Below are positions 19,482 to 29,400 of a stretch of DNA of 64,000 nucleotides, one piece after another. The stretch is from Rhizobium tropici CIAT 899. Lineage in GTDB: Bacteria > Pseudomonadota > Alphaproteobacteria > Rhizobiales > Rhizobiaceae. A model generated the notes under the pieces. The model worked only from the letters and a program-made list of their open reading frames with translations, ran no database searches and was not told where the DNA came from. The translations under genes and the position numbers were made by a program. The number at the start of each line of letters is the position of its first letter. The first letter of the stretch is position 1. The stretch covers positions 1,105,001 through 1,169,000 of the forward strand of contig NC_020059.1 of NCBI RefSeq assembly GCF_000330885.1. The letters are read 5' to 3'.

Positions 19482-22130
19482 TCACTCCTTGAGGATACGT
19501 TCGACGATGTCACGCACGTCGGTCGAAAGACCGGCGGCGCGCTCGATCCGCGTCAGCGCCGAGCGAGCGTGATCTGCGCGCACGGGTTCGAGCAACCGCC
19601 ATGAGCGCATCGAGGTCAGGATGCGGGCCGCAAGCTGCGGATTGCGCTGATCGATCTCGAGGATTTCGTCGGCGAGGAAATTGTATCCGGCGCCGTCGGC
19701 CCGGCCGAAACCAGTGGGGTTTGCAAAGACAAAGGTGCCGATAAGCGAGCGGACGCGATTGGGATTGGTGCGCTTGAAGAGCGGCGTTTCCATGAGCAGC
19801 CGGATGCGCTCCAGCGCCACAGCGCCTGGGATTGCCGCCTGAATGGCGAACCATTTGTCGATGACGAGCGCATTGTCCGCGAAGCGGTCACGGAAATGCG
19901 CAAGCGCCGCCGCCGTCTCCGCCGTGTCGGGGAACCGCTGGGCGAGAATGGTCAGCGCGGCGCTGAGATCGGTCATGTTGTTTGCCGCATCATAGGCGGC
20001 CTTAGTCCTCGCCGGCGTTTCATCCAGCTGCGACAGATAGCCCAGTGCCGCATTGCGCAGGGCGCGACGGCCGGCGCTTGCCGCGTCGGGGCTGAACGGT
20101 CCCGGCGTCTGCATGCCATCATAAAGCACGGTGAAGACGTCCTTTCCGGCCTCGGCGATGCGCTTGATGATCGTCTGGCGCGCTGCATGGATGGCATCAG
20201 GATCATTGTTGCCGCCAAGCTCGCGGGCAATGTCGGATTCACTCGGCAAGGCGAGCGCCTGGGCGCGGAAGGCCGGTTCCAGACTTTCGTCGGCTGCGGC
20301 AGCCAGCAAGGCGTCGGTGAAGGCCGAGCCGCATGTTATGTCGGCACCCTGGCGCGCATCGCGTGCCGCCTGCAACAGGTTGGGCAGGCCAAGATCGATC
20401 AGCGCCTGCCAGCGGGCGAAATGATCGGTCTCATAGCGAGCGATCAATGCGAGATCCTCAGTGCTCTGGCTGAACTGCAGATTGATCGGCGTCGAGAAGC
20501 TGCGATTGAGCGAGAGGACCGGCCGCGAGGGAATGCCGTGGAACGTCACCGTTTGCGCCTTCTTTGTCAGGTGCAGCACGTCGTCGGTCAGCTCTGCTCC
20601 GGTCACGGATGCCGGCGTGATGGGACCGCCGTCTTCGGCGAGCAAGCCCAGGCGGAGCGGAATGTGCATCGGCTTTTTGACGGTCTGGCCCGGCGTTGCC
20701 GGCACCATCTGTTCGAGCGACAGGGTGAATGTCTTGGCATTGGCATCATAAGCGCCCGATGCGGTGACGAGCGGCGTGCCGGCCTGATGGTACCACAGCG
20801 AAAACTGCGTGAGATCGCGGCCGCTGACATCCTCGAAACAACTGACGAAATCTTCGATCGTCACCGCCTGTCCGTCGTGCCGATCGAAATAGAGATCCAT
20901 GCCTTTCTTGAACAGATCGCGGCCAAGCAGCGTTGCGATCATGCGAGTGACCTCGCTGCCCTTCTCATAGACTGTTGTCGTATAGAAGTTGTTGATTTCA
21001 CGGTATGTCGTCGGGCGAACCGGATGGGCAAGCGGGCCACCGTCCTCCGGAAATTGCTCCGACTTCAGGTGACGGACTTCGGCAATCCGCTTGACGGGAC
21101 GCGAGCGCTGATCGGCGGAAAATTCGTGATCGCGATAGACGGTCAGGCCTTCCTTGAGGCAGAGCTGGAACCAGTCGCGGCAGGTGATGCGATTGCCGGT
21201 CCAGTTGTGGAAGTATTCATGCGCGATGATGGCTTCGATATTGGCGTAGTCGGCATCGGTCGCCGTCTCGGGATCGGCCAGGACATACTTGTCGTTGAAG
21301 ACGTTGAGGCCTTTGTTTTCCATCGCTCCCATGTTGAAGTCCGACACGGCGACGATCATGAAGATGTCGAGATCGTATTCGCGGCCGAACCGCTCTTCGT
21401 CCCACTTCATCGAACGCTTCAGCGCATCCATGGCATAAGTCGCGCGCGGTTCCTTGCCGTGTTCGACATAGATCTTCAGCGCCACCTCACGGCCGGATGA
21501 CGTCGTGAACGTGTCCTCGACGACACCAAGATCGCCGGCAACAAGCGCAAAGAGATAGCTCGGCTTCGGATGCGGATCGAACCAGGCAGCAAAATGCTTG
21601 CCTTCGCCGTAGCCGGCGCCACCGAGGAAATTGCCGTTCGACAACAGCAGCGGGTTTGCTTCCTTTTCGGCAATGATATTGACCGTATAAGGGGCGAGCA
21701 CATCCGGCCTGTCGGGGAAATAGGTGATGCGGCGAAAGCCCTCGGCTTCGCACTGCGTGCAATAGATGCCGCCTGTGCGGTAGAGGCCCATCAACTGGGT
21801 GTTGGCTTCCGGATTGATGACGGTCGTAATCGTCAATTCGAAAGGTGCGCTTTCCGGCAGGTTGCGAACGGTCAGGCCTTCTGGCGTCGCATCGTATTGC
21901 CCGGCCGGAAGTTCGCTCTGATCGAGCAGCAGGCCGGAGAGAACCAACTCGTCGCCATCAAGCACGAGCGGCGCATTCGCATCGACACCCTCGCGCCGAT
22001 GGAAAATCAGCCGCGCCTCTACCTTCGTTTCTGTCGGATGGAGATCGAAGGTGAGATCCACGCGCTCCAGAACGAAGTCGGTGGGGCGATAGTCTGCCAG
22101 ATTGATGATCTGGCCGGTGTCTGTGCGCAT
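19482..22130 (-). CDS. pepN: aminopeptidase N (M1 zinc metallopeptidase)
   Basis: An 882-residue cytosolic aminopeptidase that trims N-terminal residues from peptides. The substrate-binding motif GAMENKGLNVF and the zinc site HEYFHNWTG (about residues 298-302) with the distal Glu in KEGLTVYRD are all intact. The C-terminal helical PepN domain is complete, so length matches E. coli PepN-type enzymes. It is transcribed away from the unassigned gene at 22600, from a 469-base divergent region rich in palindromes. Confidence 0.94.
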   Translation of the reverse strand: MRTDTGQIINLADYRPTDFVLERVDLTFDLHPTETKVEARLIFHRREGVDANAPLVLDGDELVLSGLLLDQSELPAGQYDATPEGLTVRNLPESAPFELTITTVINPEANTQLMGLYRTGGIYCTQCEAEGFRRITYFPDRPDVLAPYTVNIIAEKEANPLLLSNGNFLGGAGYGEGKHFAAWFDPHPKPSYLFALVAGDLGVVEDTFTTSSGREVALKIYVEHGKEPRATYAMDALKRSMKWDEERFGREYDLDIFMIVAVSDFNMGAMENKGLNVFNDKYVLADPETATDADYANIEAIIAHEYFHNWTGNRITCRDWFQLCLKEGLTVYRDHEFSADQRSRPVKRIAEVRHLKSEQFPEDGGPLAHPVRPTTYREINNFYTTTVYEKGSEVTRMIATLLGRDLFKKGMDLYFDRHDGQAVTIEDFVSCFEDVSGRDLTQFSLWYHQAGTPLVTASGAYDANAKTFTLSLEQMVPATPGQTVKKPMHIPLRLGLLAEDGGPITPASVTGAELTDDVLHLTKKAQTVTFHGIPSRPVLSLNRSFSTPINLQFSQSTEDLALIARYETDHFARWQALIDLGLPNLLQAARDARQGADITCGSAFTDALLAAAADESLEPAFRAQALALPSESDIARELGGNNDPDAIHAARQTIIKRIAEAGKDVFTVLYDGMQTPGPFSPDAASAGRRALRNAALGYLSQLDETPARTKAAYDAANNMTDLSAALTILAQRFPDTAETAAALAHFRDRFADNALVIDKWFAIQAAIPGAVALERIRLLMETPLFKRTNPNRVRSLIGTFVFANPTGFGRADGAGYNFLADEILEIDQRNPQLAARILTSMRSWRLLEPVRADHARSALTRIERAAGLSTDVRDIVERILKE

Positions 22131-22599
22131 GGTCTATCCTGATCAGGCTATGCTTTGGCGGGCACGGTCCGAAGCTTTCCTCCGAACCGAAAGTGGCCGC
22201 ATCATTACATCGAAATCTGAACCAAAGTTAAAGTCATATCGCAACATCAATTTGTTTTGTTATGGCACGGTAAGTATTTGCTCGATGTGCCGCTCCCGTT
22301 TCAGCTATTCGAATGAAAAAAAGAAAATCCGAAGCTGCATTTGCAGGTCAACAGTAGAATTGCTAACATAATGTTTAGGTTAAACACCATGGTTGCATTA
22401 CCGTCAAATGTTGACCGTTACGGTAAGGAAACGATAATTTAAAGTAAATTATCGTTTAACCTCTTGCGATATCGGCAAGCTTGCATAACTATAGCATGCT
22501 ATTAGATATCGGAATTATGATCGATTCCGGCAAGTTTGTTCATAAAAATGAAACATCAACTTTCTGCTGCTTTTAAGAAGGGCGCCCAGGGAGGCCCGA
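22131..22599. other. AT-rich divergent intergenic region pepN / unassigned gene
   Basis: No gene seen. The stretch is clearly AT-richer than the flanks and carries two adjacent inverted repeats (22398-22457, listed separately). It also has GATATCGG twice (22467 and 22505 areas) and CGGCAAG twice. It should contain the promoters of both flanking genes. Confidence 0.6.
22398..22457. promoter_or_regulatory. tandem inverted repeats, candidate operator
   Basis: First repeat: TTACCG (22398-22403) pairs with CGGTAA (22421-22426), with an inner GTCAA-ATG-TTGAC pair at 22403-22415. Second repeat: perfect 13-base arms AAACGATAATTTA (22429-22441) and TAAATTATCGTTT (22445-22457) with loop AAG. The AT-rich second stem has no T-run, so it fits a protein-binding site better than a terminator. 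Confidence 0.45.
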
Positions 22600-23457
22600 T
22601 TGAGTTTTCCCATCGAGCAACTTGCTCGCCATCCCAAGTTCGTGGCGTCCTTGCGCTTTCTCTCCGAGACATTGCGTAACCGTTACGACAACGGTCCGAG
22701 GATTGCGCGTATGCTCGCCTCACATCAGCGCTGGCTGCTAAGCCAATCCGCCTATGCGCTCCATCTTGAACATGATCCAGATCGTCCCCGCTCCGGGCTG
22801 ACTGTCGTCGCGCTGCGTAACCTCATCACTCATTATCGCATTGCCAGCCGCAATACGGTCTTGAGTTTTATCGAGGAGTTGTTGACCTATCGCTTTCTGG
22901 AGTTGGCACCTGGGCCGGCTCGCCGCCCGCGGCGTTACGTGCCGACTGAAACCGCCTATTCGGGAATGTTCGGTTGGTATCTCGCCAATTTGGCGGCGCT
23001 CGATCTGATCGACGACGGCAGCCGCGCAGCCGCGCTCGTTGCCTCACCCATGCTCCTGGACCTGGCGCAGCCGCGTATGGCGCGCATCTGCCTGGCAGCC
23101 GATCTTTGGCGCGAACCGCCGGAGAGTGTCGGTCTGTTTCTTTGGACGGAATCCGGAGGTCTGGTCGTTGATTACATCATGTCGAGGCTCGAACTCGATG
23201 GGAAGGTGGGCGATCGGATCGATATCGGTCACGTCGATGCGCGCGCTTTGGCGACCCATTTCATGATATCGCGAACGCATCTGCAGCGCATCTTGCGCAA
23301 GTCGGCTGCTCGCGGTGATGTCGGCTGGTATGAATCCAAGAAGACCGAGATGTGGATCTCGCGCAATTTTCTCGATCAGTATTGCGGCTGGCAAGCCATA
23401 AAATTGGCGGCGGTCGATGAGGCCTTTGCCTGGGCGCAATCAACCTCCCGAGGCTGA
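22600..23457 (+). CDS. unassigned protein with two predicted helix-turn-helix regions
   Basis: I do not recognise a named family. The 285-residue soluble protein starts at TTG 22600 with a strong AGGGAGG at 22588-22594. Residues about 60-110 (VALRNLITHYRIASRNTVLSF, then a basic RRPRRYVP wing) resemble a MarR-like winged helix. Residues about 215-245 (ALATHFMISRTHLQRILRKS) look like a second helix-turn-helix. Between them is a leucine/alanine-rich helical core. A transcription regulator is the best guess. The rare start codon and upstream palindromes suggest low or autoregulated expression. Confidence 0.6.
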   Translation: MSFPIEQLARHPKFVASLRFLSETLRNRYDNGPRIARMLASHQRWLLSQSAYALHLEHDPDRPRSGLTVVALRNLITHYRIASRNTVLSFIEELLTYRFLELAPGPARRPRRYVPTETAYSGMFGWYLANLAALDLIDDGSRAAALVASPMLLDLAQPRMARICLAADLWREPPESVGLFLWTESGGLVVDYIMSRLELDGKVGDRIDIGHVDARALATHFMISRTHLQRILRKSAARGDVGWYESKKTEMWISRNFLDQYCGWQAIKLAAVDEAFAWAQSTSRG

Positions 23458-23466
23458 TCCCGATCC

Positions 23467-23622
23467 TTAAAGCGGGATGCTGGCTGCCGCACTTCGTGCG
23501 TCAGGGGTGCCGTCTTTGCTGACGTTGCGCGCGCGCTCGAATTCTTCGGCGGCGCGAACCGCCGCGCCGATATGACCGACGGAATCGAACAGGGCGATGA
23601 ATGGACGCAAACCCGAAGACAT
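23467..23622 (-). CDS. small protein (51 aa), paralogous to the next small gene
   Basis: A 51-residue frame starting ATG 23622 with AGGA seven bases upstream, ending TAA at 23467, converging with the gene at 22600. The sequence is a single amphipathic helix-like block (RPFIALFDSVGHIGAAVRAA) followed by a polar tail. Without gaps its first 25 residues match those of the small protein upstream at M, RP, FD and VRA plus several conservative pairs. Function unknown. Confidence 0.55.
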   Translation of the reverse strand: MSSGLRPFIALFDSVGHIGAAVRAAEEFERARNVSKDGTPDARSAAASIPL

Positions 23623-23682
23623 GGTGTCGTTCCTGATACTCAAACTTTTTTGCTGGATTGCTGGCCTGGTCGCGCCTGTCGG

Positions 23683-23874
23683 TTAGCAGGCGCGGAAATC
23701 GGCGAAGATCGTCGTCGGGCGGCTCACACGAGCCGACAGCCCGGTGCCTCGCGCGGTCATCTGCTCGTTGGCAGCGATGCCGAGGTTGCGATGTCCATTT
23801 GACGCGCGCACAGGCTCCAGCGCGCGGCGCAGGGTATCAAACCCGCAGTGGATAGGACGAAAACGTGCAGTCAT
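23683..23874 (-). CDS. small protein (63 aa) of the same type
   Basis: A 63-residue frame starting ATG 23874 with GAAAGGA and AAGG upstream. The N-terminal block FRPIHCGFDTLRRALEPVRA aligns with the downstream 51-residue protein; the tail is basic and unrelated. Same strand, 60 bases before the other small gene, so the two are probably co-transcribed. A GCAATGC-type palindrome lies 48-72 bases upstream of the start codon. No known domain recognised. Confidence 0.55.
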   Translation of the reverse strand: MTARFRPIHCGFDTLRRALEPVRASNGHRNLGIAANEQMTARGTGLSARVSRPTTIFADFRAC

Positions 23875-23919
23875 GGCCTTGGTTCCTTTCGAGATTCCTC
23901 CCAAGACACCAGCATATAT

Positions 23920-23946
23920 TGCAATGCAGCATTGATTCCGCAATGC
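23920..23946. promoter_or_regulatory. GCAATGC palindrome cluster upstream of the small genes
   Basis: CAATGC-A-GCATTG (23922-23934) is a perfect palindrome, and a further GCAATGC follows at 23940-23946. Placement just upstream of the small-protein pair suggests an operator. TGC/GCA-rich boxes of this type recall PhaR/AniA (polyhydroxyalkanoate regulator) sites, but that link is only a guess. Confidence 0.35.
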
Positions 23947-24014
23947 ACAACAGAGGAAGACTACCATGCGAAAAACGCATGGCTATAGTCATGTTTCGTT
24001 AGTAATTGGGAGAA

Positions 24015-24902
24015 TCAGCCTAATATTTCAGCGGAGATATAATTCTTGAAGATAAGAAGATCGCTCCAGGCCAGCCGCTTGTTGACCGGCGCGGTCAGTA
24101 ATTCCTGGGGATGAAGGCTGGCGATGGCCGGTATTGTTCGACCGAGAACGCTTATTTCCCGCCACTCCCCACGCAATCCATGGATGGTTTCAGTACTTCC
24201 GAAAAAGTGCCGAGCGGTGATATTGCCCAGCAGAAGCACTGCCTTGGGCTCGGCCAGCGCAATCTGCCTTTCTATGAACGGACGGCATATCTCGATTTCG
24301 GGTGGGGAAGGGGCTCGGTTGCCCGGCGGCCGCCACGGAATGACGTTGGTCAGCAGGATCTCATCGCGCTTCAGGCCGATGGCGGCAAGCATTCTGTCGA
24401 GCAACTGTCCCGCGCGGCCGGCAAACGGCGCCCCCTCACGATCGTCGTCGGCACTCGGCATCGGCCCGATTACCATGATGCGGCCCTCCGGCGTGCCACT
24501 GGCAAAGATCGTCGAGCGTGCGCTGTTCTTGAGATTGCAGCCGTTGAAGGCTTCGAGTGCAGTTTTCAACTCGCTGAGTGACCGCGCGCTTTCGGCGGCG
24601 AATCGGGCCTGCTCTACAGCTTGCTCGTCAGGAATGGCGGGCGTCGCACGCGGCGGCGCTGCTGCGGGAGATGCCGCCGGCTTGGCTGCCTGGCGACGCT
24701 CGGTTTGGGGCCGCGCCGCAGCTGCCGGAGCTTCGGTGCGAGGCTGCGCTGCCCGCGCGCCCCGTCTTGCCGCGCGCATGGCCTCGAATTCGGCAAACCG
24801 ATCCACCGGCTCGTCTTCCAGGAGCCAGTCGATTCCGGCATCCGCATGGAAATGCAGAAGGGCAGCAAGTTCGGCCGGTGTGAGGTCGCTGGCGGAAATC
24901 AT
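24015..24902 (-). CDS. uracil-DNA glycosylase, family 4/5-like
   Basis: A 295-residue base-excision repair enzyme that removes uracil from DNA. After a proline/alanine-rich N-terminal extension of about 100 residues, the catalytic domain shows MVIGPMPSADDDREGAPFAGRAGQLLD, the NVIPWRPPGNRAPSPPEIE loop and the ASLHPQELL motif. Only two of the cysteines used for the Fe-S cluster in classic family 4 enzymes are recognisable (NGCNLK and EICRPF), so a cluster may be absent. It lies 54 bases downstream of the YegD-like gene on the same strand. Confidence 0.85.
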   Translation of the reverse strand: MISASDLTPAELAALLHFHADAGIDWLLEDEPVDRFAEFEAMRAARRGARAAQPRTEAPAAAARPQTERRQAAKPAASPAAAPPRATPAIPDEQAVEQARFAAESARSLSELKTALEAFNGCNLKNSARSTIFASGTPEGRIMVIGPMPSADDDREGAPFAGRAGQLLDRMLAAIGLKRDEILLTNVIPWRPPGNRAPSPPEIEICRPFIERQIALAEPKAVLLLGNITARHFFGSTETIHGLRGEWREISVLGRTIPAIASLHPQELLTAPVNKRLAWSDLLIFKNYISAEILG

Positions 24903-24956
24903 GCGCGAACTCTATCCAATGCGGCGCACGAACGAAAGGGCAGGGTGAGCGCTATG

Positions 24957-26246
24957 TCAGGCCGTCCACTGGGCGATATCGTCGCGCTCGCCGATCAAGG
25001 CCAGGCCATGGGCGATGGACAGCAGTTCGCCGCCCGTCTCGATCCGCTCCTGGCCGAAGCGCTCCGTGAAGATGCGCCGAACTGCCGGCACGAAGGAAGT
25101 GCCTCCCGTCAGAAACACTTTGTCGATCGCATCGGGTGATGTCTTCGTCGTTGTCAGCACGTCGTCCAGCGCCCCTTCGATGCGGGCGAGATCGTCGGCG
25201 ATCCAGCTTTCGAAGTCGGCGCGGCGAACGTGCTTGCGGCCGGCCTTGCCGAGCGGCGGGAAGTTGAATTCGGCCTCTTCCTCGCTCGAAAGCGCCATCT
25301 TCGTCGCCGATACGGCCTGATAGAGCGGATAGCCTTCGTCGTGCTCGACGAGCTCGATGAAGGTCTCCAGCTTCTCCGGCTCCAGGCTGCTGCGCACCAG
25401 CGTCTTCAGGTCGGCATATTCGCGCGAGGTCTTGAAGATCGAAAGCTGGTTCCAGCGGCCGAAATTGGCGTAGTATGAAGTCGGCACTTCCAAAAGCTTG
25501 TCGAAGCTCTTGAAGAAGCTGCCCTTGCCGATCGCCGGCGAGACGACATTGTCGATCATCCGGAAATCGAAATGATCGCCGGCGATGCCGACGCCTGAAT
25601 GGCCGATCGGCGTCGCCGTCAGCTTTCCGCCGTGGGTTTCGAAGCGGATCAGCGAATAGTCGGTCGTGCCGCCGCCGAAGTCGGCCACCAGTACGGTCGC
25701 ATCCTTCTTCAGGTGTTGGGCGAAGTAGAAGGCTGCCGCTACCGGTTCGTAGACGTAGTGAATTTCCGGAAAGCCGAAACGCGCAAGAGCGGCGTTGTAG
25801 CGCTCCGTCGCAAGGGCAGGGTTCGGATTGGCGCCGGCAAAATGCACCGGCCGGCCGGTAACGATGCGCGAAACATTCTCCGGCCATCCCTCTCCGGCAT
25901 AGGCGCGCAGACGGCGCACGAAGATCTCCATCAGGTCTTCGAAGCTGTGGCGCTTGGCGAAGATCAGTGTGCCCTGGAAGAGGGCGCTCGCCGCAAAGGT
26001 CTTGATCGACTGCAGGAAGCGACAGTCACCGGGATTGTCGATGAACTGTTGGATGGCCGCGTGCCCGGCTTCGACCTTGAGTGCGGCCGCGCCCAATCCC
26101 GGATCCTTCATGAAAGAGAGCGCGGTGCGCATGCTGTCCGCAGCGCCGGCAGCGCTGTTGAAGGCGATCGATTGTGTCGCGGGTCCATCGGCCATCGCCA
26201 GAACCGTATTCGTCGTGCCGAAGTCGAAACCAAGCGCCCGAGCCAT
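24957..26246 (-). CDS. YegD-like Hsp70-family protein
   Basis: A 429-residue actin-fold ATPase of the Hsp70 superfamily, close to E. coli YegD. The phosphate-1 loop GFDFGTTNTVLA, the phosphate-2 strand VLVADFGGGTTDYS and the adenosine motif VFLTGGTSFVPAV are intact. The C-terminal substrate-binding domain of DnaK is missing, as is normal for this group, so classic chaperoning is unlikely. ATG 26246 is chosen because GGGAG lies seven to eleven bases upstream; the frame extends to 26321 without support. Likely co-transcribed with the glycosylase gene. Confidence 0.85.
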   Translation of the reverse strand: MARALGFDFGTTNTVLAMADGPATQSIAFNSAAGAADSMRTALSFMKDPGLGAAALKVEAGHAAIQQFIDNPGDCRFLQSIKTFAASALFQGTLIFAKRHSFEDLMEIFVRRLRAYAGEGWPENVSRIVTGRPVHFAGANPNPALATERYNAALARFGFPEIHYVYEPVAAAFYFAQHLKKDATVLVADFGGGTTDYSLIRFETHGGKLTATPIGHSGVGIAGDHFDFRMIDNVVSPAIGKGSFFKSFDKLLEVPTSYYANFGRWNQLSIFKTSREYADLKTLVRSSLEPEKLETFIELVEHDEGYPLYQAVSATKMALSSEEEAEFNFPPLGKAGRKHVRRADFESWIADDLARIEGALDDVLTTTKTSPDAIDKVFLTGGTSFVPAVRRIFTERFGQERIETGGELLSIAHGLALIGERDDIAQWTA

Positions 26247-26463
26247 GCCCGCACTCCCTTCCGTCCAAATTGTCTGGATTGGGGCCAAGCCCCTATGAGA
26301 CGCTGACGCGCCCTGTCGCAAAGAGGGCGCGTCATGACATGGCTAAGCTTCAACTTCAAGCCGGGATGATGCTTTTATTTTTGCCCGCAGCGACGTCAGC
26401 CGGCAGCGTTTCCGCACCCGGTTGGCTGGCAAAGGAACGGACGCCTTTTGGCGCCCGCTGACC

Positions 26464-29400
26464 TTATTCCGCGGCGATGGCCGCTGGCGGATCCTTGTGA
26501 TGCGGGTCCGCGTCCTTGCGCTTGGTGAGGCGGGCAAGGAAGTCGTTGAGGCGATTCATCTCGAGGAAGATGACGGGCGTGATGAACAGCGTCAGAAGCT
26601 GCGAGACCACCAGGCCGCCGACAACAGCGATGCCGAGCGGCTGACGCAGTTCGGAGCTCGCACCGCCGCCGACCGCGATCGGCAGGGCGCCGAGCAGGGC
26701 GCAGAAGGTCGTCATCATGATCGGGCGGAAACGTCGCACGCAGGCCTCATGGATGGCCTCTGCCGGCGATATGCCTGTTGTCGAACGCAGCGTTTCCAGT
26801 GCGACGTCGATCATCATGATCGCATTCTTCTTCACAATGCCGATCAGCATCAGCAAGCCGATGAGCGCGATGATCGAGAGGTCGAAGCCGAACACCTTCA
26901 AGGCGAGAAGGGCGCCGAGAGCGGCAGCCGGCAGGCCGGAAAGAATGGTCAGCGGATGGATGAAGCTTTCATAGAGAACGCCAAGGACCACGTAGATCGT
27001 CAGCACGGCAGCCAGGATCAGGTAAGGCGTGCTGCCCTGGGACTGCTGGAAGATCTGTGCTGTACCGCCGTAGGACGTGAAGATGTCCGCCGGCATGTTG
27101 ATGTCCTTCTTGATCTGATCGATCTTCGCCGTGGCATCGCCAAGCGCTTCGCCGGCCGGCAGGTTGAAGGAAACCGTCGTCGACACGAGCTGGCCAGTCT
27201 GGTTGATGGTGACCGGACCGGTGGTGCGCTGGACATGAGCGAAAGCGGACAGGGGAACCAGCGCGCCTTTTGATGAAGCCACATGGATATCCTGGAGCCT
27301 TTGGTCATCCCAGGGCTTGCTGGTGTCGAATTCGACCATGACGTCATAGCTGTCGCCCGTGGTCTGGATTTGTGCGGCGTCGTAGCCGCCGAACGCTTCT
27401 TCCAGCGTGGTGCGCAGCTGATTGTTGTTGATCCCGTATTGTGCCGCCTTTTCGGTATCGATGACGATGTTGGCCTGCAGAGCATTGTTTTGCTCGTCCG
27501 AGGCGACGTCGGTAAAGCTTGGATCGCGGCGCATCGCATCCAGCATCTTGTTGGCCCAGAGGTTCGTCTGGTCGGCACTCAGCGCCTGGATAATGAGCTG
27601 ATATTGGCTGGCGGTCTGCCGGCCGCCGAAGCGCAGGCTTTGCTGGGGCGTAATATAGGCCTTCAAGCCGGCAATGGTGCCGATGCTGGACCGCAATTCA
27701 CGCAGCGTCTGATCGAGCGGTGCCCGCTGCTCCTTCGGCTTCAGCTGGACAAACATGGTGCCGTTGTTCAGCGGCTGGCGCACACTGCCACCGACGATGG
27801 ACATGACGTGGTCGACGGCTGGGTTCTGCCTGACGAGTGCTGCGGCCTGGTTCTGTAGGTCGCGCATCGCCGGATAGGAGATGTCCTGACGCGCCTGGGT
27901 GGAAATCTGCAGGCGGCCGATATCCTCGGTCGGAAAGAAGCTCGCCGGCAGCACCATGAAGAGATAGATGGAAAGCGCGACCGAGCCGAGGAAACTCAGG
28001 AGAACGAAACCGCGATTGCGCAGGCACCAGGCGACGCCCTTGTCATAGCCGCGCTGCGTCCAGTCGAAGCCGCGATTGAACAGGCGTACCGGATAGGGGG
28101 GCTGGCTATGGCCCGCCGAAAGACGCGAGCTGAGCATCGGCGTGACCGTGAGCGACACGATCGCTGAAGACACGATGGCGATGGCGACCACCATGCCGAA
28201 CTCGTTGAAGATACGGCCGACTACGCCGCCCATCAGCAGGATCGGGATGAACACTGCGATCAGCGAGATGGACATGGAAATGATGGTGTAGCTGACTTCG
28301 GCCGATCCCTTGATCGCCGCCTGCAGCACCGGCATGCCGTCTTCGACATGCCGCAATATGTTTTCCAGCATGACGATCGCGTCATCCACCACAAGGCCGA
28401 CGGCGAGCGTCAATCCCAGCAGTGATATGTTGTCGATACTGTAGCCGAGCACATACATCATGCCGAAGGTCGAAATCAGCGACAACGGCACGGCAAGGCC
28501 GGGGATGATCGTGGCCGTGACGTGACCGGTGAACAGATAGATTACCAGCACGACGAGGCCGATGGTCAGCATCAAGGTAAACTTGACGTCCTTGATCGCG
28601 TCGCGGATCGGCTGAGCCGAGTCATTCATGATATGCGTCTGCACCGAAGCCGGAATTTCCGCATGGAGCTGCGGCAGCTTGGCGTTGATCGCATCGACCA
28701 CATCGACCGTATTGGCGTCCGGCTGGCGCTGGATGGCGAGAATGATCGCCTGCTTGCCGTCGTACCACGAGCCCGCGTTGGTGTTCTGCACGCTGTCCTG
28801 CACGTTGGCGACATCGCTCAGATGGATCGGCGCGCCATTGGGATTGGCGATGACCAGCGACTTGAACTGCGCAGCATTGGTATTCTGCGTGTTGGCATTG
28901 AGCGTCATGCTCTGCTTGTTGTTCTGCAGAGTGCCGACCGGAACCTGGCTGTTGGCATTGACGATGGCGGTGTTGACGGTATCGATCCCGATACCGCGCG
29001 CCAAGAGCTTATCCGGATCCACTTCGACACGCACGGCATAGGTCTGGGCACCATAGACGGTCACTTCGGCAACGCCCGGAAGCGTCGACAGCGACGGTGA
29101 AATGATATCTTCGGCAATTTCGTCCAGCTTGCTGCGCGGCATGGTATCGCTCTGCACAGCAAGCAGCATGATCGGTGCGTCGGCCGGATTTGTCTTCCTG
29201 TAGCCCGGCGGCGTCGTCAGATTGTTGGGCAATTGACGCGTCGCATTCGAGATCGCGGCCTGAACGTCGGCCGCGGCGGCATCGATACTGCGGTTGAGAT
29301 CGAACTGCAGCACGATGCTCGTATTGCCGAGCGAGTTCGTGGCCGAGATTTCACTGATGCCGGGGATGGTCTCGAACTGCTTGATCAGCGGCGTGGAGAC

